From positions 1 to 43,415 of the forward strand of contig PDHQ01000287.1 of NCBI GenBank assembly GCA_003339415.1: DNA of 43,415 bases. The letters are read 5' to 3'. The notes below the pieces were generated by a model that was not told the DNA's origin, searched no databases, and saw only the letters and a list, made by a program, of their open reading frames with translations. Made by a program: the position numbers and the translations under genes. This document shows positions 21,626 to 34,035 of this stretch, piece by piece. Each line of letters opens with the position of its first letter. Within the stretch, counting starts at the first letter, position 1. This DNA comes from Ophiocordyceps camponoti-saundersi (nom. inval.) (taxonomy: Eukaryota > Ascomycota > Sordariomycetes > Hypocreales > Ophiocordycipitaceae).

Positions 21626-23498
21626 TTAGTTTATATATATTTTACAGACTCTACGCTTATAATAACGCGGATATAAACTTTTTATTTTTATTTTATAAGC
21701 GGACTCTACTCTTTTTATTACTTTATAGCGATAGTAAGCCGCGCTAAAAGTAATTTTAAAAAGGAGAGTAACGCTATATAAGTTAATCGTAACCGCGAAA
21801 ACTTTTTACTTAAAATATAGCTTTACTTTAAATTATAGTAATCTTAAACTTAAAAGTTTATTATATTTATTACCTTATTAAAAGCTAAGGTAAATATTAA
21901 TAAGATTATTTTAAGGGACGCTTTTATCTTTTTATAAGTAATTATAGAATAAATAGCGGAGTTTAAAAAGGTTTAAAAAAGCGCCCCTTTTACTCTAACT
22001 TTATCGGTTAGTAATATCTCCTTAGCTATTATAGCTATAATTTCCTCTTTTTTTTATAGCTTTAAGGGGAGTAAAACTCCTTTAATATAAGCTATAATTA
22101 TAGCTAAAGCGCTAGAGAAAATTATTAAAAAATAAATTCTTAAGTAATATAAGTAATAGCTTATAATTTATTTTAACTTTATAATTACTTAACTTTAAGT
22201 TTAAAGTTTTAAAATAATTATAATAAATATTAACTATAAATTTTATAAATAAAGCTAAGCTTTTATAATAAGGAAATTACTTAGTAGTAATATTATAATA
22301 ATATTTTAAGATATTATTTATAAGCTTTAGTTTAATTTAAAATAGCTTTATACCGCTTTTAGAGAAGAGGTATATTTAATTAGCAAAGATTATATTCTTA
22401 TTATAAAAGGAGTGCTAATATAAGCCTTATAATAAAGTAATAAGGAAGCTTTTTAAAAAAAGATTAAGTTATTAAATAAAGTCTTAATAATATAATTATA
22501 TACGAAAAGATATTACTTTAAAACTTAATAGAGTTTTTTAATAATTATTATTAATATCGTAATAAATATAAATTAAATTTATAATAAAAATATAATAATA
22601 TAAGCGGAGATTTTTAATATTAAATTATATATGCTAAAAGTTTAACTTTAGTAATATTTTAAATATTACTAACTTAAATATATTACTAAATATTATATAA
22701 TAAAACTATAATATAGTAAATATTTTACTACTTTATATATAAAAGATAAGTTTACTTACCTTATAGCTTATAGGAAAAAACTATATTATTATTTTTTTTA
22801 TTAAAAATCTTATTTTAAGTAAAGCTAACTTTACTTTAAAATAAAAATAATATAAATTTAAGCGAAGAATATATATATTATTTAATTTTAAAAGTTTATA
22901 AACTAAAACTCTATATATATTACCCCTTCTCCTTTTCTAGCGCTAACTAGAAATTAGTAATAGCTAGGGTAAAAACGCTAGAAAGCGAATATAATAATAC
23001 CTCCTTTTTTAACTTTAACTCTATACTTATTTATAGCTTTACTATAATAATCTAGCTATTTTTTAAAACTAGCTATTATAAGGTTTATTATAATATTATA
23101 AAATTTTTATATATATTTAAGCTATATTAATAAGGCCTTAATTAATAAAATTATTAAAGCTCTTTTAATTAAATATAAGGATTTAATTTATAATAATAAT
23201 AATAGTTAAAAAGATAAGTAAGCTATATAGATTTTATATTAAACTTAGTTTATATAAATTCTTATTATTATAAAGTTTACTTTAGGGGAAATATTAGCTT
23301 CTAAATTACTAGTTAATACTTAACTTATTAAATATATAAAGTACTAAGTAAAGGCGGGGTTCGACTTAAAGCTAAAGTAACGCTTAAGGGGAGGGTTTTA
23401 CTTTAAGCTTTCTAGTTTTTCCCCCTTTTAAAATATATATAAGATAGTTCTAAGCTATATAAGGTATATTAGCGTATAAATATTATTATTATTATTAT
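21626..23498 (+). mobile_element. A2: family A retroelement, full length
   Basis: This 1873-bp copy is collinear with A1 from the ACTCTACGCTTAT landmark near the 5' end to GCGTATAAATATTATT at the 3' end. It sits inside the 3' half of D and is flanked by 15-bp duplications. It is more decayed than A1: many CpG positions kept in A1 are TA here. The conserved palindrome is at 22650-22670. Confidence 0.88.
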
Positions 23499-23513
23499 AA
23501 TTATATAACTTTA

Positions 23514-23879
23514 ACTAGCTAATATTTTAAGAAAATAACTTAGCTTTAAGCTTAATACTAATAATTATAAGATTAAATAAATTTTTAATAAGAGAAAGGT
23601 TAAAAAAGGGCAAGGTGCTACTTAAATAAAATACTTTATATATTAAAAAAGATACCTAAGTAATAATAATTAGTAAGTAGCTAAGAAAGATTTTTAATAA
23701 AAGGAAATAATTAAAGAATTTAAGAAAGAAAAAGATAAGTTAGAAGCTAGGCTAGAAATTATTAAGAAAAAAATATATAAATATTTTTAAAAAGTACTAG
23801 CTATTAAAATAAAGTAAATAAGTTACTTAGTAATAAACGCGTAATATTTTTAGGAAATAATAAACTTAATATATCGCTA
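23514..23879 (+). pseudogene. D 3' region with coiled-coil relic
   Basis: Just after A2's right duplication one frame around 23700-23810 reads KEIIKEFKKEKDKLEARL and continues with Lys-rich heptads, a clear coiled-coil pattern with no stop over about 30 codons. The preceding 100 bases keep GGGCAAGGTGC, a spot with surviving CA and TG. This could be the very end of D pol or an accessory ORF. No family can be assigned. Confidence 0.4.
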
Positions 23880-24110
23880 TTTATATTAGATTTCCCTATA
23901 TTTTCCTACTTTTCTTTTTTTACTTCCTCTCTCTTTTATTTATCCTCTCTTATCCCTCTTTATATTACTTATCTTTATTATATTTTTTTATATATTAGTT
24001 TTTATTCCCCTTATAATTATTCCCTTTTATATTCTAATTTTATTTATTTTCCTTATATTATTCCCTTTTTTTATACTTAAGATTAATCCTTTTTATAGTA
24101 ATCCTTATTA
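23880..24110. other. Pyrimidine-rich tract in D
   Basis: About 230 bases of almost pure T/C with some A on the plus strand (CTTCCTCTCTC, ATCCTCTCTTATCCC and similar). It follows the coiled-coil relic, in a position analogous to the tract at 12330-12850 in E. There is no coding signal. Confidence 0.6.
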
Positions 24111-26690
24111 TTTTTATAATAGGATATATTATAAGTTATTTTATAAGTAATTAATTCGCACTCCCCTTATACTTATATTTAAAAGCTTTAAAAAAGCTAT
24201 TTAGCTATTTAGAAACTTTACTAAATTTTAATATTTATTTAAGTTACTTACTTATAAATTTAATAACTAGAAATTAAATAATTATATAACTTTTATTACC
24301 TAAAAATAAGCTTTATAAGAAGAAAGTTACGATTTATTATTTAGTAAATTAGATAATTATATTTACTATATTAATAAGAAAGCAAAGAAATAAGTAAATA
24401 AAGAATAACTCCTTAATAACGAAGATAATAATTCTAAGCACTTATTTTTAAATAATAAATATTTTCGCTTTAATTATTTTTTACTTAATATTTTTAAAGT
24501 TTTAGCGCTTAAATATTTTACTTAATAAACTACCGCGGTATCTTTTTTTATTACTAGCTTTACTTTTAAAATATTAGTTACCTTATTAAGAAGCCGTACC
24601 TAACCTCTTTTATTATACTTCCTTACTAATATTAAAAGTAATATTTTTCCGTAATCTAACTAGCTTAGAAAAAACTATTACGGCGCTTATACGCTATTAG
24701 AAGTTATAAAAGATTAAATTAAGGGCCTTATTACTAAGTAAGTTTATTAAAAGTTAAAAAAGTTAAAAGAGATTAAAAGAATCTTAGCTATTATTTCTTA
24801 TACTAATTACCTTAGTAAAATAGAAAAAATAATATTAATAGCTATAAAAAAAGATTAAGGTTAAGGGAGCTATTTTTATTTTTAGAAAATTCTTAATAAG
24901 GCGTTTTATTACTCCTCTTACTCTAACTTAATAAAGCGTTCTTAGAACCCCTAATAAATAAACTTACTTTACCTTTTAATAACTTATAACCTTTATAATA
25001 ATCTTTCAAACCGCGATTTAATTTTAAGAAATTCTAAAAGCTAAAAATATTAAAAAAGCTAATAATAACTTTTTAGTAACTTATTATAATAGTTTAGTTT
25101 AAGTTATTAAATACTTACTTACTTTTCTTATAATATATTATAATAAGTAAACTTTAGTATTTTAAAATATAAATATCGCCTTAATTTAAGTAACTTATTT
25201 TAATAAATACCTAACTAAATATAATATTTCCTTTAGCTTAAGTTATATAGCGAAGATATTTAATATTAGCGATAAATAAATTATCGATTTCCCTATTTTA
25301 ATACTTATCTTACTTAATACCCTTATTTTTAAAAACTTATTACTTAATATTAATAAAATTACTATATTTATTAATAAAAAGTTTATATTTAATAATTTAA
25401 GTAAAATTTTAGAGTTTTATAAAAAGAACTAAGAAAACCTTTACGTTTATATAAGAGAATAGATAAATTTGCCTAGTAAAGGTATTATTATATTACTTTT
25501 AGCTATTATTATTAATTATATACTTTTTTTAGCTTAGAGTAATATTATAGGAAATAAAATAACTTTATACCTTAGTAATGTACCTATCTTTTATATTTTA
25601 AATTTAGTAGAAATAGCTTTTAATAATATTATAAAAAAGCTATATAGTTAGAAAAATAGCTTAGTTAAACTCGCTAATAATATTAAATATATAATAACTA
25701 TTAAGCTTATTAATACTAATTTATTTATTAATATAATAATAGATTAAGACCTTTTATAGCTCTTTATATAGCGTTAATATAAACTATAGTAAAGAAATAT
25801 ATTAATAACGCGCTTTATATAAAAAGCACGCGTTACGCTATTTAACTATTAATATATAATAGCTATTATATCTATTTAACTATTCATATATAATAAATCT
25901 TTTAGTTATTTAACTATTAATATATAATAGTAATATATTTACTAAGCTTAAGTAAGAACTTTATAAATTAATATACTTTTAATATTATTTTTTAATATTT
26001 TTATAATATAATATTAGTTATATACTAATTATCCTTATACTTTATAAACTATATACTATAAATAGAGAAATAAATAATAGCTATAATAAGAATTCTTTAG
26101 CTATATAAAGCTTATTTATTATAAATTACTTATAATATACGCTTAAGAATAAATAATTAAACTACTTATAATATAGTTAACTTTATTATTATTCTTAATA
26201 TCTTAAACGCCTTTATCTTCGTAAAATATACTATACTTAAAGCTATAAACTATATTTCTTATACTATTTATAGTAAGATTATTTATATTTACTTTTATAT
26301 TATTACCGTAACTTATATATCTAAATAATAAGGATAGTAAGATATTTTCCTTTATTTTATTCTTTTAGTTTATATATTACGCTATATCTTTCTTATTTCT
26401 ATTTTCCTTTCTTAATATTATAATACCTTTTACCGTAATATATATTTTTCTATATATATTTAATATATATTATAATTTTATTTTATTATTCTTATTTTAT
26501 TTTTTAATTTTTTTCCTACTTTATATAAATTAATTTAGTTCTTTATATATAGATTCTTAATAATATATCTTAATTTATAATAAAATATAATTATTAAAGT
26601 TAATATAAAAAAGCTTTTAAATATAATAATAATTTTTAAAATAATATAAGGAGTTAATAAAGCTATTAGAATTTTTCTAGCTTAAGGAGT
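24111..26690 (+). other. D 3' region up to the 3' LTR
   Basis: About 2.6 kb of decayed sequence lies between the pyrimidine tract and the 3' LTR. Patches with fewer stops occur (for example 24300-24480 and 24880-25400) but no domain is recognised. A short repeated unit of about 40 bases occurs at 25847-25935, containing ACTATTAATATATAATA three times with period 38-40. A purine-rich AAGGAG precedes the LTR, a candidate polypurine tract remnant. Confidence 0.45.
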
Positions 26691-27290
26691 TAATATAAGA
26701 TATATAATAATACCCTTATAAATTACTTAACTTTTTATAATATTTTTTTTAGATTTCCCCTTTAAGATTTTACTTAGATTTCCCTTAGAAATTTTATTAT
26801 TTTTACGCTTAAGAAATTACTAAGATTTCCTTTTAAAATTTCTCTATAATAACTCTTAAGATTTTACTAAGATTTTTTACTAGATTTAATATTAAAGTAT
26901 ATTTTTAGAAATCTTTAGATTTTACTAGGAAATCTCTATATATTAGGAAATTACCGCGTATTAGGAAATCTCCGTTTTACTAATATATATAAAAATTACC
27001 GTAAAATACCCTTAAGTAAATATTTTTAAGATTAGATTAGGAAATCTTCCTTAAGCTCCTAGCTATATAATTAGCTTAGTATTCCTTTAAGTAATAAATT
27101 AGATTTATTTATAGTTATTATTTTAATTCTTAAAAGACTTTTACTTATATTTATACTTTTTAAAATAGCTTTTCTATAATTTTATAATTAGTAGCTAGCT
27201 TATCTCCCTCTTTTATATATTATATTTAGTAGCTAGCTTAGTATATACGCCTACTAGTAAATTATATATATAAGCGTAAATTAATTAATA
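26691..27290 (+). repeat. D 3' LTR, intact length
   Basis: This is the complete 600-bp LTR used to define D. It starts TAATATAAGATATAT and ends TTAATTAATA. The first half carries a dense set of AGATTT/AAGATTT motifs, and the part from 26920 to 27050 carries GGAAAT/GGAAATC motifs, several in opposite orientation to the first set. A reversed copy lies at 37820-38417. Confidence 0.88.
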
Positions 27291-27684
27291 TTATATTACT
27301 ACTAAAGATATATAGTAAGTGAAGGTATATAAGGCGGGTATAGCGATTATATTACTAGCGGCGGGGATAAGCGTAAAGGACTATTATTATTTAAGTATAA
27401 AGAAGGCGTAAAGATTAATTACTAGGTATAATATAATATAAATAGCGGCTAGTATAGTTTATAAGTAATTAACGCGAGTAAGAAACTTTAATATAAGCTA
27501 AGTATACTAGCTAAGGACTTTTTTAGCGTAAGAGTAAGCAGGTAAGGTAATAGCTTATTTTTCCTTAATTATTATCTATAAGTTATAGATAGCTTGCTAT
27601 AAGTATATATTTATAGTAAAAAGGTATTTTTCCTAAAAGTATTTTTTTCGCTGCTATTTATACGCCTTATAAGCCGCCTTATAA
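27291..27684 (-). mobile_element. C repeat (minus copy), body without tail
   Basis: This is the reverse complement of 1083-1481, with better preserved CpG sites (GGCGGGTATAGCG, GCGGCGGGGATAAGCG). Its 3' end abuts the D 3' LTR exactly, and no ATT tail follows on that side. Such a tail, (ATT)44, lies on the far side of D at 1-132. This fits insertion of D at the boundary between body and tail. Confidence 0.65.
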
Positions 27685-28122
27685 CTATATTAATAATTAA
27701 TATTATAGCTATTATAAAAGTCCTAAATATAAAAAATATATAAATATTTTATTTTTTATTATATAATAACGCTTTTATTATCTAAATATCTTTTTATAAT
27801 ATATCCGCTTATTTTATAAAATAGTAATTATAGCTAACTAAATAATATATTAAAGCGGCGAGATAATAACTTAATAAATATAGAAAGCTTAGTAAAGAAT
27901 AATAATAAAAAAAATTATAAGAATATAATAGTAAAATAATAAAGTATAAGGCTTAGAGAAAAGAATTACTTAGTAAGGAAAAATAATATTACTAGCTTAA
28001 GGAGAAAAAAAAGAGGAGGAAGAAAAATTTTCTATATAAGGGGTATTTTAACTTATACCTTATATTATATATATATATATATACTACGTTAGGAAATACT
28101 TTTTTCCTAAGGCGGCAGGGTA
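27685..28122. other. Unassigned AT-rich stretch
   Basis: Here 438 bases match no other family in the window that I could identify by eye. They contain a run of alternating TA (about 28066-28081) and, just before the B solo LTR, GGCGGCAGGG (28111-28120). No coding signal is seen. Confidence 0.5.
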
Positions 28123-28372
28123 TATAAAGAATTTAAGCTACGCTCGGATAGCTAAGTTATATAAGGGGTGCTTAGTTAAGTCCGCATATATAATAAGCGC
28201 GGGGTATATATAAATATATATAATTAGTTAGCGCCGCGCGCGGGATAAGCGTAGGCTATATATAAACTATAACTTTAAATATATATATTATATATACCTT
28301 AGAACTTTTTAAGTTATTCTATATTAATAAAGTTAGCTTTTTATAGATATTAAAAAGTGTAAAACTTTTATA
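28123..28372 (-). repeat. Solo B LTR (reverse)
   Basis: This is the reverse complement of the 250-bp B LTR from end to end: TATAAAGAATT at the left is the LTR's 3' end, and AAAACTTTTATA at the right its 5' end. The block CGCCGCGCGCGGG (28232-28244) is the same conserved island. There are no B internal sequences beside it, so it is either a solo LTR from LTR-LTR recombination or a breakpoint remnant. I see no matching flanking duplication (GGGTA against ATATA). Confidence 0.85.
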
Positions 28373-29236
28373 ATATATATTAAAAATTTAACTTTAGTAA
28401 TATTTTAAATATTACTAATTTAAATATATTACTAAATATTATATAGTAAAGCTATAATATAATAAATATTTTATTATTTTATATATAAAGGGCGAGTTTA
28501 CTTATTTTATAGCTTATAGAAAAAGATTATATTATTATTTTCTTTATTAAAGGTTTTATTTTAAATAAAGTTAACTTTACCTTAAGATAAAAGTAATATA
28601 AAATTAAGCGAAAAATATATATATTTCCTATTTTAAAAGTTTATAAATTAGAATTCTATATATATTTTCTTTTCTCTCCCCTTAATATTAATTAGAGATT
28701 AATAATAATAAGGGCGGAAATATTAAAAAGCGAATATAATAATACCTCTCTTAACCTTTTCTCTAAACTTATCCGCAGCTTTATTATAATAATTTAGCTA
28801 TTTTTTAAAATTAGTTATTATAAGATTTATTATAAAATAATAAAACCTTTATATATTTCTTAGCTATATTAATAAGGCTTTAATTAATTAGATTATTAAA
28901 GCTATTTTAATTAATTATAAAAATTTAGTTTATAGCGATAATAATAGCTAAGAGAATAAGTAAATTATATAAACTTTATATTAGATTTAATTTATATATA
29001 CTTTTATTATTATAATGTCCGCTTTAAGGGAAATATTAGCTTTTTAATTATTTATTATTACTTAACTTATTAAATATATAAAGTATTAGGTATAAACTAG
29101 GTTTAACTTAAAGCTAAAGTAATACTTAAAAGAAAGGTTTTACTCTTAGTTTTCTAATTTTTCCTTTTTTTAAAATATATATAAGATAGTTCTAAGTTAT
29201 ATAAAGTATATTAGTATATTAAAATTATTATTATAA
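28373..29236 (+). mobile_element. A4: 5'-truncated family A copy
   Basis: This matches the last 860 bases or so of A1 and A2, from the palindrome region (AGTAATATTT...) through to ATTAGTATATTAAAATTATTATTATAA. The 5' half is absent. Truncation at the 5' end is typical of non-LTR retrotransposition. The sequence to the left, however, is the B solo LTR rather than target DNA, so a rearrangement could also have removed the 5' part. Its target duplication cannot be read. Confidence 0.8.
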
Positions 29237-29339
29237 TTTTTATATTAAGTAAAGTAAGTTTTAAATATATTTAAAAATTAAGATTTTTAAAACATTATTT
29301 TATTATATACTTTTTAAGTAAAAAAGAAAAAAATTACGC

Positions 29340-29352
29340 TAGCTTATAAATA
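29340..29352. repeat. Target-site duplication, left of A5
   Basis: TAGCTTATAAATA at this position is repeated exactly at 31236-31248 (13 of 13). The presence of this sequence on both sides fixes the A5 ends. Confidence 0.88.
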
Positions 29353-31235
29353 ATAATAATAATTTATTTACTAGTATACCTTATATAGCTTAGAACTATT
29401 TTATATATATTCTAAAAAGGGGAAAAACTAAAAAACTTAGAGTAAAACCCTCCTCTTAAGCGTTACCTTAGCTTTAAGTTAAACCTTATCCGCACCTAGT
29501 ATTTTATATATTTAATAAGTTAAGTATTAACTAGTAATTTAAAAGCTAATATTTCCCCTAAAGCGGATTTTACGGTAATAAAAGTACGCGTAAACTAAGT
29601 CTAGTATAGAGTCCGTATAGCTTACTTATTTTTCTAGCTATTATTATCGCTATAAACTAAATACTTATATTTAATTAAAATAGCCTTAATAATCTAATCT
29701 ATTAAGGCCTTATTAGCGTAGCTTAACTATATATAAAAATTCTATTATTTTAAAATAAACTTTATAATAGCTAGTTTTAAAAAGCGGCTAGATTATTATA
29801 GCGAAGCTATAAATAAGTGCGGAGTTATAGTTAGAGGAGGGGGTATTATTATATTCGCTTTTTAGCGTTTCTACCTTAGCTATTATTAATTTCTAATTAG
29901 CGCCGGAGGGGGGGGAAGAGTAATATATATAAAGCTTTAGTTTATAAACTTTTAAAATTAAAAAATATATATATTTTTCGCCTAATCTTATACTACTCTT
30001 ATTTTAAAATAAAGTTAACTTTTTTTAAAATAAAACCCTTAATAAAAAAGGTAATAATATAGTTTTTTCTTATAAGCTATAAAATAAGTAAATTTACTTT
30101 TTATATATAAAGCGGTTAAATATTTATTATATTATAGCCTTACTATATAATATTTAGTAATATATTTAAATTAATAATATTTAAAATATTATTAAGGTTA
30201 AACTTTTAATATATATAATTTAGTATTAAAAATCTTTGCTTATATTATTATACTTTTATTATAAATTTAAATTATATTTACTATACTATTAATAATAACT
30301 ATTAAGGAACTTTACTAAGTTTTAAAATAATATTTTTATATATATAATTATATTACTAAAACTTTATTTAATAATTTAATTTTTTTCTAAAAAGCTTCCT
30401 TATTACCTTATTATAAAGCTTATATTAGTACTTTTTTTATAATAAAAATATAACCTCCGCTAATTAAGTATACCTTTTCTTTAAAAATAATATAAAGCTA
30501 TGTTAAATTAAATTAAAGCTTATAAATAATATTTTAGAATATTACTATAATATAGCTATTAAGTAATTTCCTTATTATAAAAGCTTAGCTTTACTTATAA
30601 AGTTTATAGTTAATATTTATTATAATTATTTTAAAGCTTTAAATTTAAAGCGGAGTAGCTATAAAGTTAAAATAAATTATAAGCTATTATTTATATTATT
30701 AAAAACTTATTTTTTAATAATTTTCTTTAACGCTTTAGCTATAATTATAGCTTATATTAAAAAAATTCCGCTCCCCTTAAAGCTATAAAAAAAAGGAAAT
30801 TATAGCCGTAATAGCTAAGGAGATATTACTAATTAATAAAGTTAGAGTAAAGGGGGCACCTTTTTAAACCCTCTTAAACTTCGCTATTTATTTAATAATT
30901 ACTTATATAAAAATAAAAATATCTTTCGAAATAATCTTATTAATATTTACTTTAGCTTTTAAAAAGGTAATAAATATAATAAACTTTAAAGTTTAAGATT
31001 ATTATAATTCGGAGTAAAGCTATATTTTAAGTAAAAAACTTTCGCGGTTATAATTAACTTATATAACGTTGCCCTTCCTCTTAAAGTTACTTTAAGTATA
31101 GCTAGCTATTATTATAAAGTAATAAAAGAAGCGGAGTTTACTTATAATATAAGAATAAAAAGTTTATATTTATATTATTATAAGCGCGGAATCCGTAAAA
31201 TATATAAAAGTTTAATTAAAATTTATTAAAAGTCT
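29353..31235 (-). mobile_element. A5: family A retroelement, longest copy
   Basis: This 1883-bp reversed copy starts with the TAA-rich tail and TTTACTAGTATACC, and is collinear with the reverse complement of A1. At its 5' end (right side) it extends about 27 bases beyond the point where A1, A2 and A3 begin. Copies that differ a little at the 5' end but share the 3' end and tail fit priming from the 3' end. It retains GC-rich spots such as GCGCCGGAGGGGGGG (29861-29875). Confidence 0.88.
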
Positions 31236-32110
31236 TAGCTTATAAATATAATTTAAATTTTAAGCTATAACTTTTTAAAAAGTATTTATAAATAAATTAA
31301 TATTTTAATAAATAATAATTTTTTTAATTTAAATAAAAGTAATATTAAAAACGCTAATAAGCTTAAATTAGCTAATATTTTTAATATATAGCTTAACTTA
31401 TTATTTTAAAAGCTATTTTAAGGTTTATTTAAAATATATATAAAAATTAATATTAGAATTTAATTTATCTTTTAATAATTTACTAAATTTAAAGCTATAT
31501 AATTTTAATATTTTATTAATTATTTTTATTTTTTTTAATAACTTTTAAAAAAAGTTATTTTATTCGTAATAAAGTAAGTATATTAAGATAATAATAATAA
31601 TAATAATATTAATATACTAATATACTTTATATAGCTTAAAACTATCTTATATATATTTTAAAAAAGGGAAAAATTAAAAAACTTAAGGTAAAACCCTTTT
31701 TTAAATATTACTTTAGCTTTAAGTTAAAACTTATTTATACTTAATATTTTATTTATTTAATAAGTTAAGTAATAATTAATAATTAAAAAGTTAATATTTC
31801 CTTTATAATAAACTCCGCGGTAATAAAAGTATATATAAACTAAGCTTAATATAAAGTTTAAATAGCTTACTTATCTTTTTAGCTATTATTATTATTATAA
31901 ATTAAGTTTTTATAATTAATTTAAGTAATTTTAATAATTTAATTAATTAAAGCTTTATTAATATAAATAAAAAATATATAAAAGTTTTATTATTTTATAA
32001 TAAACCTTATAATAGCTAATTTTAAAAAATAGCTAAATTATTATAATAAAGCTATAAATAAGTTTAAAGAAAAAGTTAAGGGAAGTATTATTATATTTAC
32101 TTTTTAATAT

Positions 32111-32320
32111 AAAGGATTAGTTTATAACTAATTATAGCTAGATAAGGGGGTTTATAGCGGATATATTTAGGTCTTTCTAATAGCGCTTAGTTATTACGCG
32201 AGGTATATAGCTAGCTTATAAGGAGGGCTTTTCTCTCCTTTCTTTTTTCTTCTTAATAGCCTTAATTATAACTCTACTTTAGCTTATTTCTATAGTTATT
32301 ATAATAAGACCTTTATATTA
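32111..32320 (+). repeat. F1 left LTR
   Basis: This matches 33685-33894, 38543-38751 and 40416-40628. Features shared by all four are ATTAGTTTATAA, AGGGGG followed by ATTATAG or TTTATAG, AATAGCGCTTAGTTAT, a C/T-rich patch (TCTCTCCTTTC) and a TAATAAGACCTTTATA-like end. Confidence 0.88.
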
Positions 32321-33684
32321 ATTAAAGCTCCTCTTACCGCTAATTAAATATAAGAGTAAGATTTTAATATAAAATACTATTAAATTTTACTTATATTAAA
32401 GCCGCTCTTAGCTTATTTTAGCTTTAATTCTTAGCTAGCCGCTATATATACTAAATTAAAAATTAACGGAGCTATAATTAAGGAGCCTAAGGCTTAGTTT
32501 TATTATATTTTTTCTTATCTTAGTATTTTCTAGTAGATATTCCTTTTATATATTATTACGGCTATAAATTTTTCTTTTTAGCTTAATATCTTTTTAGCGT
32601 ATATTTTTAAGCTTTTTAGAGAAAGTTATAAGGAGCGCCGCGTAAGTTTTTACTTAGTTAGAATATATTAAGGGCTATTAAAGCCCCTTAGAGAATACGT
32701 TATAAGGTAAGAATATACCTTTTTTAAAGCTAAGCTATTATATTAGTCTAACTATACTAAGATTATTTTGCTTTTATCTAAGCTATATAAGGAGCTATAA
32801 AAGCGCTTAGATTATAAAAACTAGCTTATAATATATATAGCCTTCGCTAGCCTTCTCCGAGGCTTTAATAAAATATTTAATTTTAGGAATATTCTTAACG
32901 CGCTAGTTAATTTACCGCCCCCCCTTATAGCTAACTTAATAAATATTATTTTTTTATTTCTCGCCTTTTAAGCGCTACTAAGCGATAGCGTTATTATTAT
33001 TATAATTAAATTAGTTATTTTAAGCGTAATTATCTAAAGCTTTATAAATAGATAGGGGTATTAAGGTTAAGGCTTATTAGAGGCGGAGCGAGGTAGCTAG
33101 GGGCAGATTTAAAATATTTTAATTAAAGAGATAATAAGTAAAGAGGGGCATATACGCGCTAGATATTATAGCTTAAGTAATTTCTAGCCTTAATATATTA
33201 CTTTATATATAAATAGTTCGCGCTTATTTTAAGTTTGCGGATTTATTAATAAGTATATACTATAGTTATAACTTATATTACGCCCTAGCTTATAAACTAG
33301 CGCTAGTAGTATATAGCGATAAGTATTAAGCTAGCTTTACTATTTACTATATTACGGGTTATCCTCTAAGCTTCTTATAACTAGTATAGTGCTACCTAGT
33401 CTAATATGCTAGCTATATAAGTAAGTTTTATTACTAGTATATAAGTTTATCTTTCCTTACTTTAAGCAGTATTACGATTCTAAGCTTATTAGAATCTTCC
33501 TTATAAAGATTAGGGTTTAAATCCTTAAGCTATTAAGGAGCCTTTCTACCCTCTTATCCTTATCTTTACGGAGGCTATTAGGCTATTAGCTAGGGATTAT
33601 ATAGAGCGTTCGGCTAGTATAATAATATATAACTTTTCTATTTTACGCTCTTACTTTCTTAGCAGGCCTAAGAAGGGGGCTATA
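32321..33684 (+). other. F1 internal region
   Basis: This 1.36-kb sequence between the LTRs is collinear with 38752-40415 of F2 apart from the 295-bp insertion there. F1 is less mutated than F2 (for example GAGCGCCGCG at 32633-32642 against AAGCGCTAAA in F2). Some frames between 32560 and 32840 look coding-like with RIP-type stops, but no domain can be named. Confidence 0.6.
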
Positions 33685-33894
33685 TAAGGAATTAGTTTAT
33701 AATTAATTATAGCTAAATAAGGGGGTTTATAGCGGATATATTTAAGTCTTTTTAATAGCGCTTAGTTATCGCGTAAAGTATATAGCTAGCTTAGGAGGAG
33801 GGCTTCTCTCTCTTTCTTTTCTTTTTCTTAATAGCTTTAATTATAACTTTACTTTAGCTTATTTCTATAATCGCTATAATAAAACCTTTATATT
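33685..33894 (+). repeat. F1 right LTR
   Basis: Direct repeat of the left LTR. It is preceded by AGGCCTAAGAAGGGGGC, a purine-rich stretch that could be the polypurine tract. It ends at CTTTATATT, next to the AGTAT duplication. Confidence 0.85.
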
Positions 33895-34020
33895 TAGTAT
33901 TTTTACTTTTATTATTACTAAACTTTAATTATTATTAAAAAGGGAGGAGAGGTAATATATATAAAATTTTAATTTATAAACTTTTAAAATTAGAAAATAT
34001 ATATATTTTTTACTTAATCT

Positions 34021-34035
34021 TATATTACTCTTATT
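34021..34035. repeat. Target-site duplication, left of A3
   Basis: TATATTACTCTTATT is repeated exactly at 35908-35922. It is part of A6's own sequence (compare 29988-30003 in A5), which shows that A3 inserted into A6. Confidence 0.9.

Larger units (their letters stand above)
135..27290 (+). mobile_element. D: nested Ty3/gypsy-type LTR retrotransposon
   Basis: The element is bounded by two 600-bp direct repeats: the 5' LTR (135-326 plus 15442-15849, split by E) and the 3' LTR (26691-27290). Its internal region carries a reverse transcriptase relic (about 19140-19580) and an integrase relic with D-x35-E spacing (about 20810-21310) in the plus orientation and in the order RT then integrase, which is the Ty3/gypsy order. 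Subtracting E (15.1 kb plus duplication) and A2 (1.9 kb) leaves about 10.2 kb. It is thoroughly RIP-mutated and cannot encode protein. I could not find a convincing target duplication: the left flank reads ATTAG and the right flank TTATA. The 3' part, between integrase and LTR, is unusually long. Confidence 0.85.
32111..33895 (+). mobile_element. F1: 1.78-kb LTR element without pol (TRIM-like)
   Basis: Direct repeats of about 210 bp (32111-32320 and about 33685-33894) enclose about 1.36 kb. It interrupts A6 in the sequence that reads TTTTTAGTATTT in intact A copies. AATAT (32106-32110) and AGTAT (33896-33900) are the 5-bp target duplication, differing by G to A. The inner part contains no RT, integrase or RNase H motif and is too short for them, so the element must have used proteins from another element. 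Strand is given by analogy with the pyrimidine-rich U5-like end and is uncertain. F2 is a second copy. Confidence 0.82.

Noticed and set aside
25847..25935. Functional repeat array in the D 3' region
   Set aside because: Three short AT-only units with period 38-40 lie in low-complexity sequence; too little to claim more than a local duplication.
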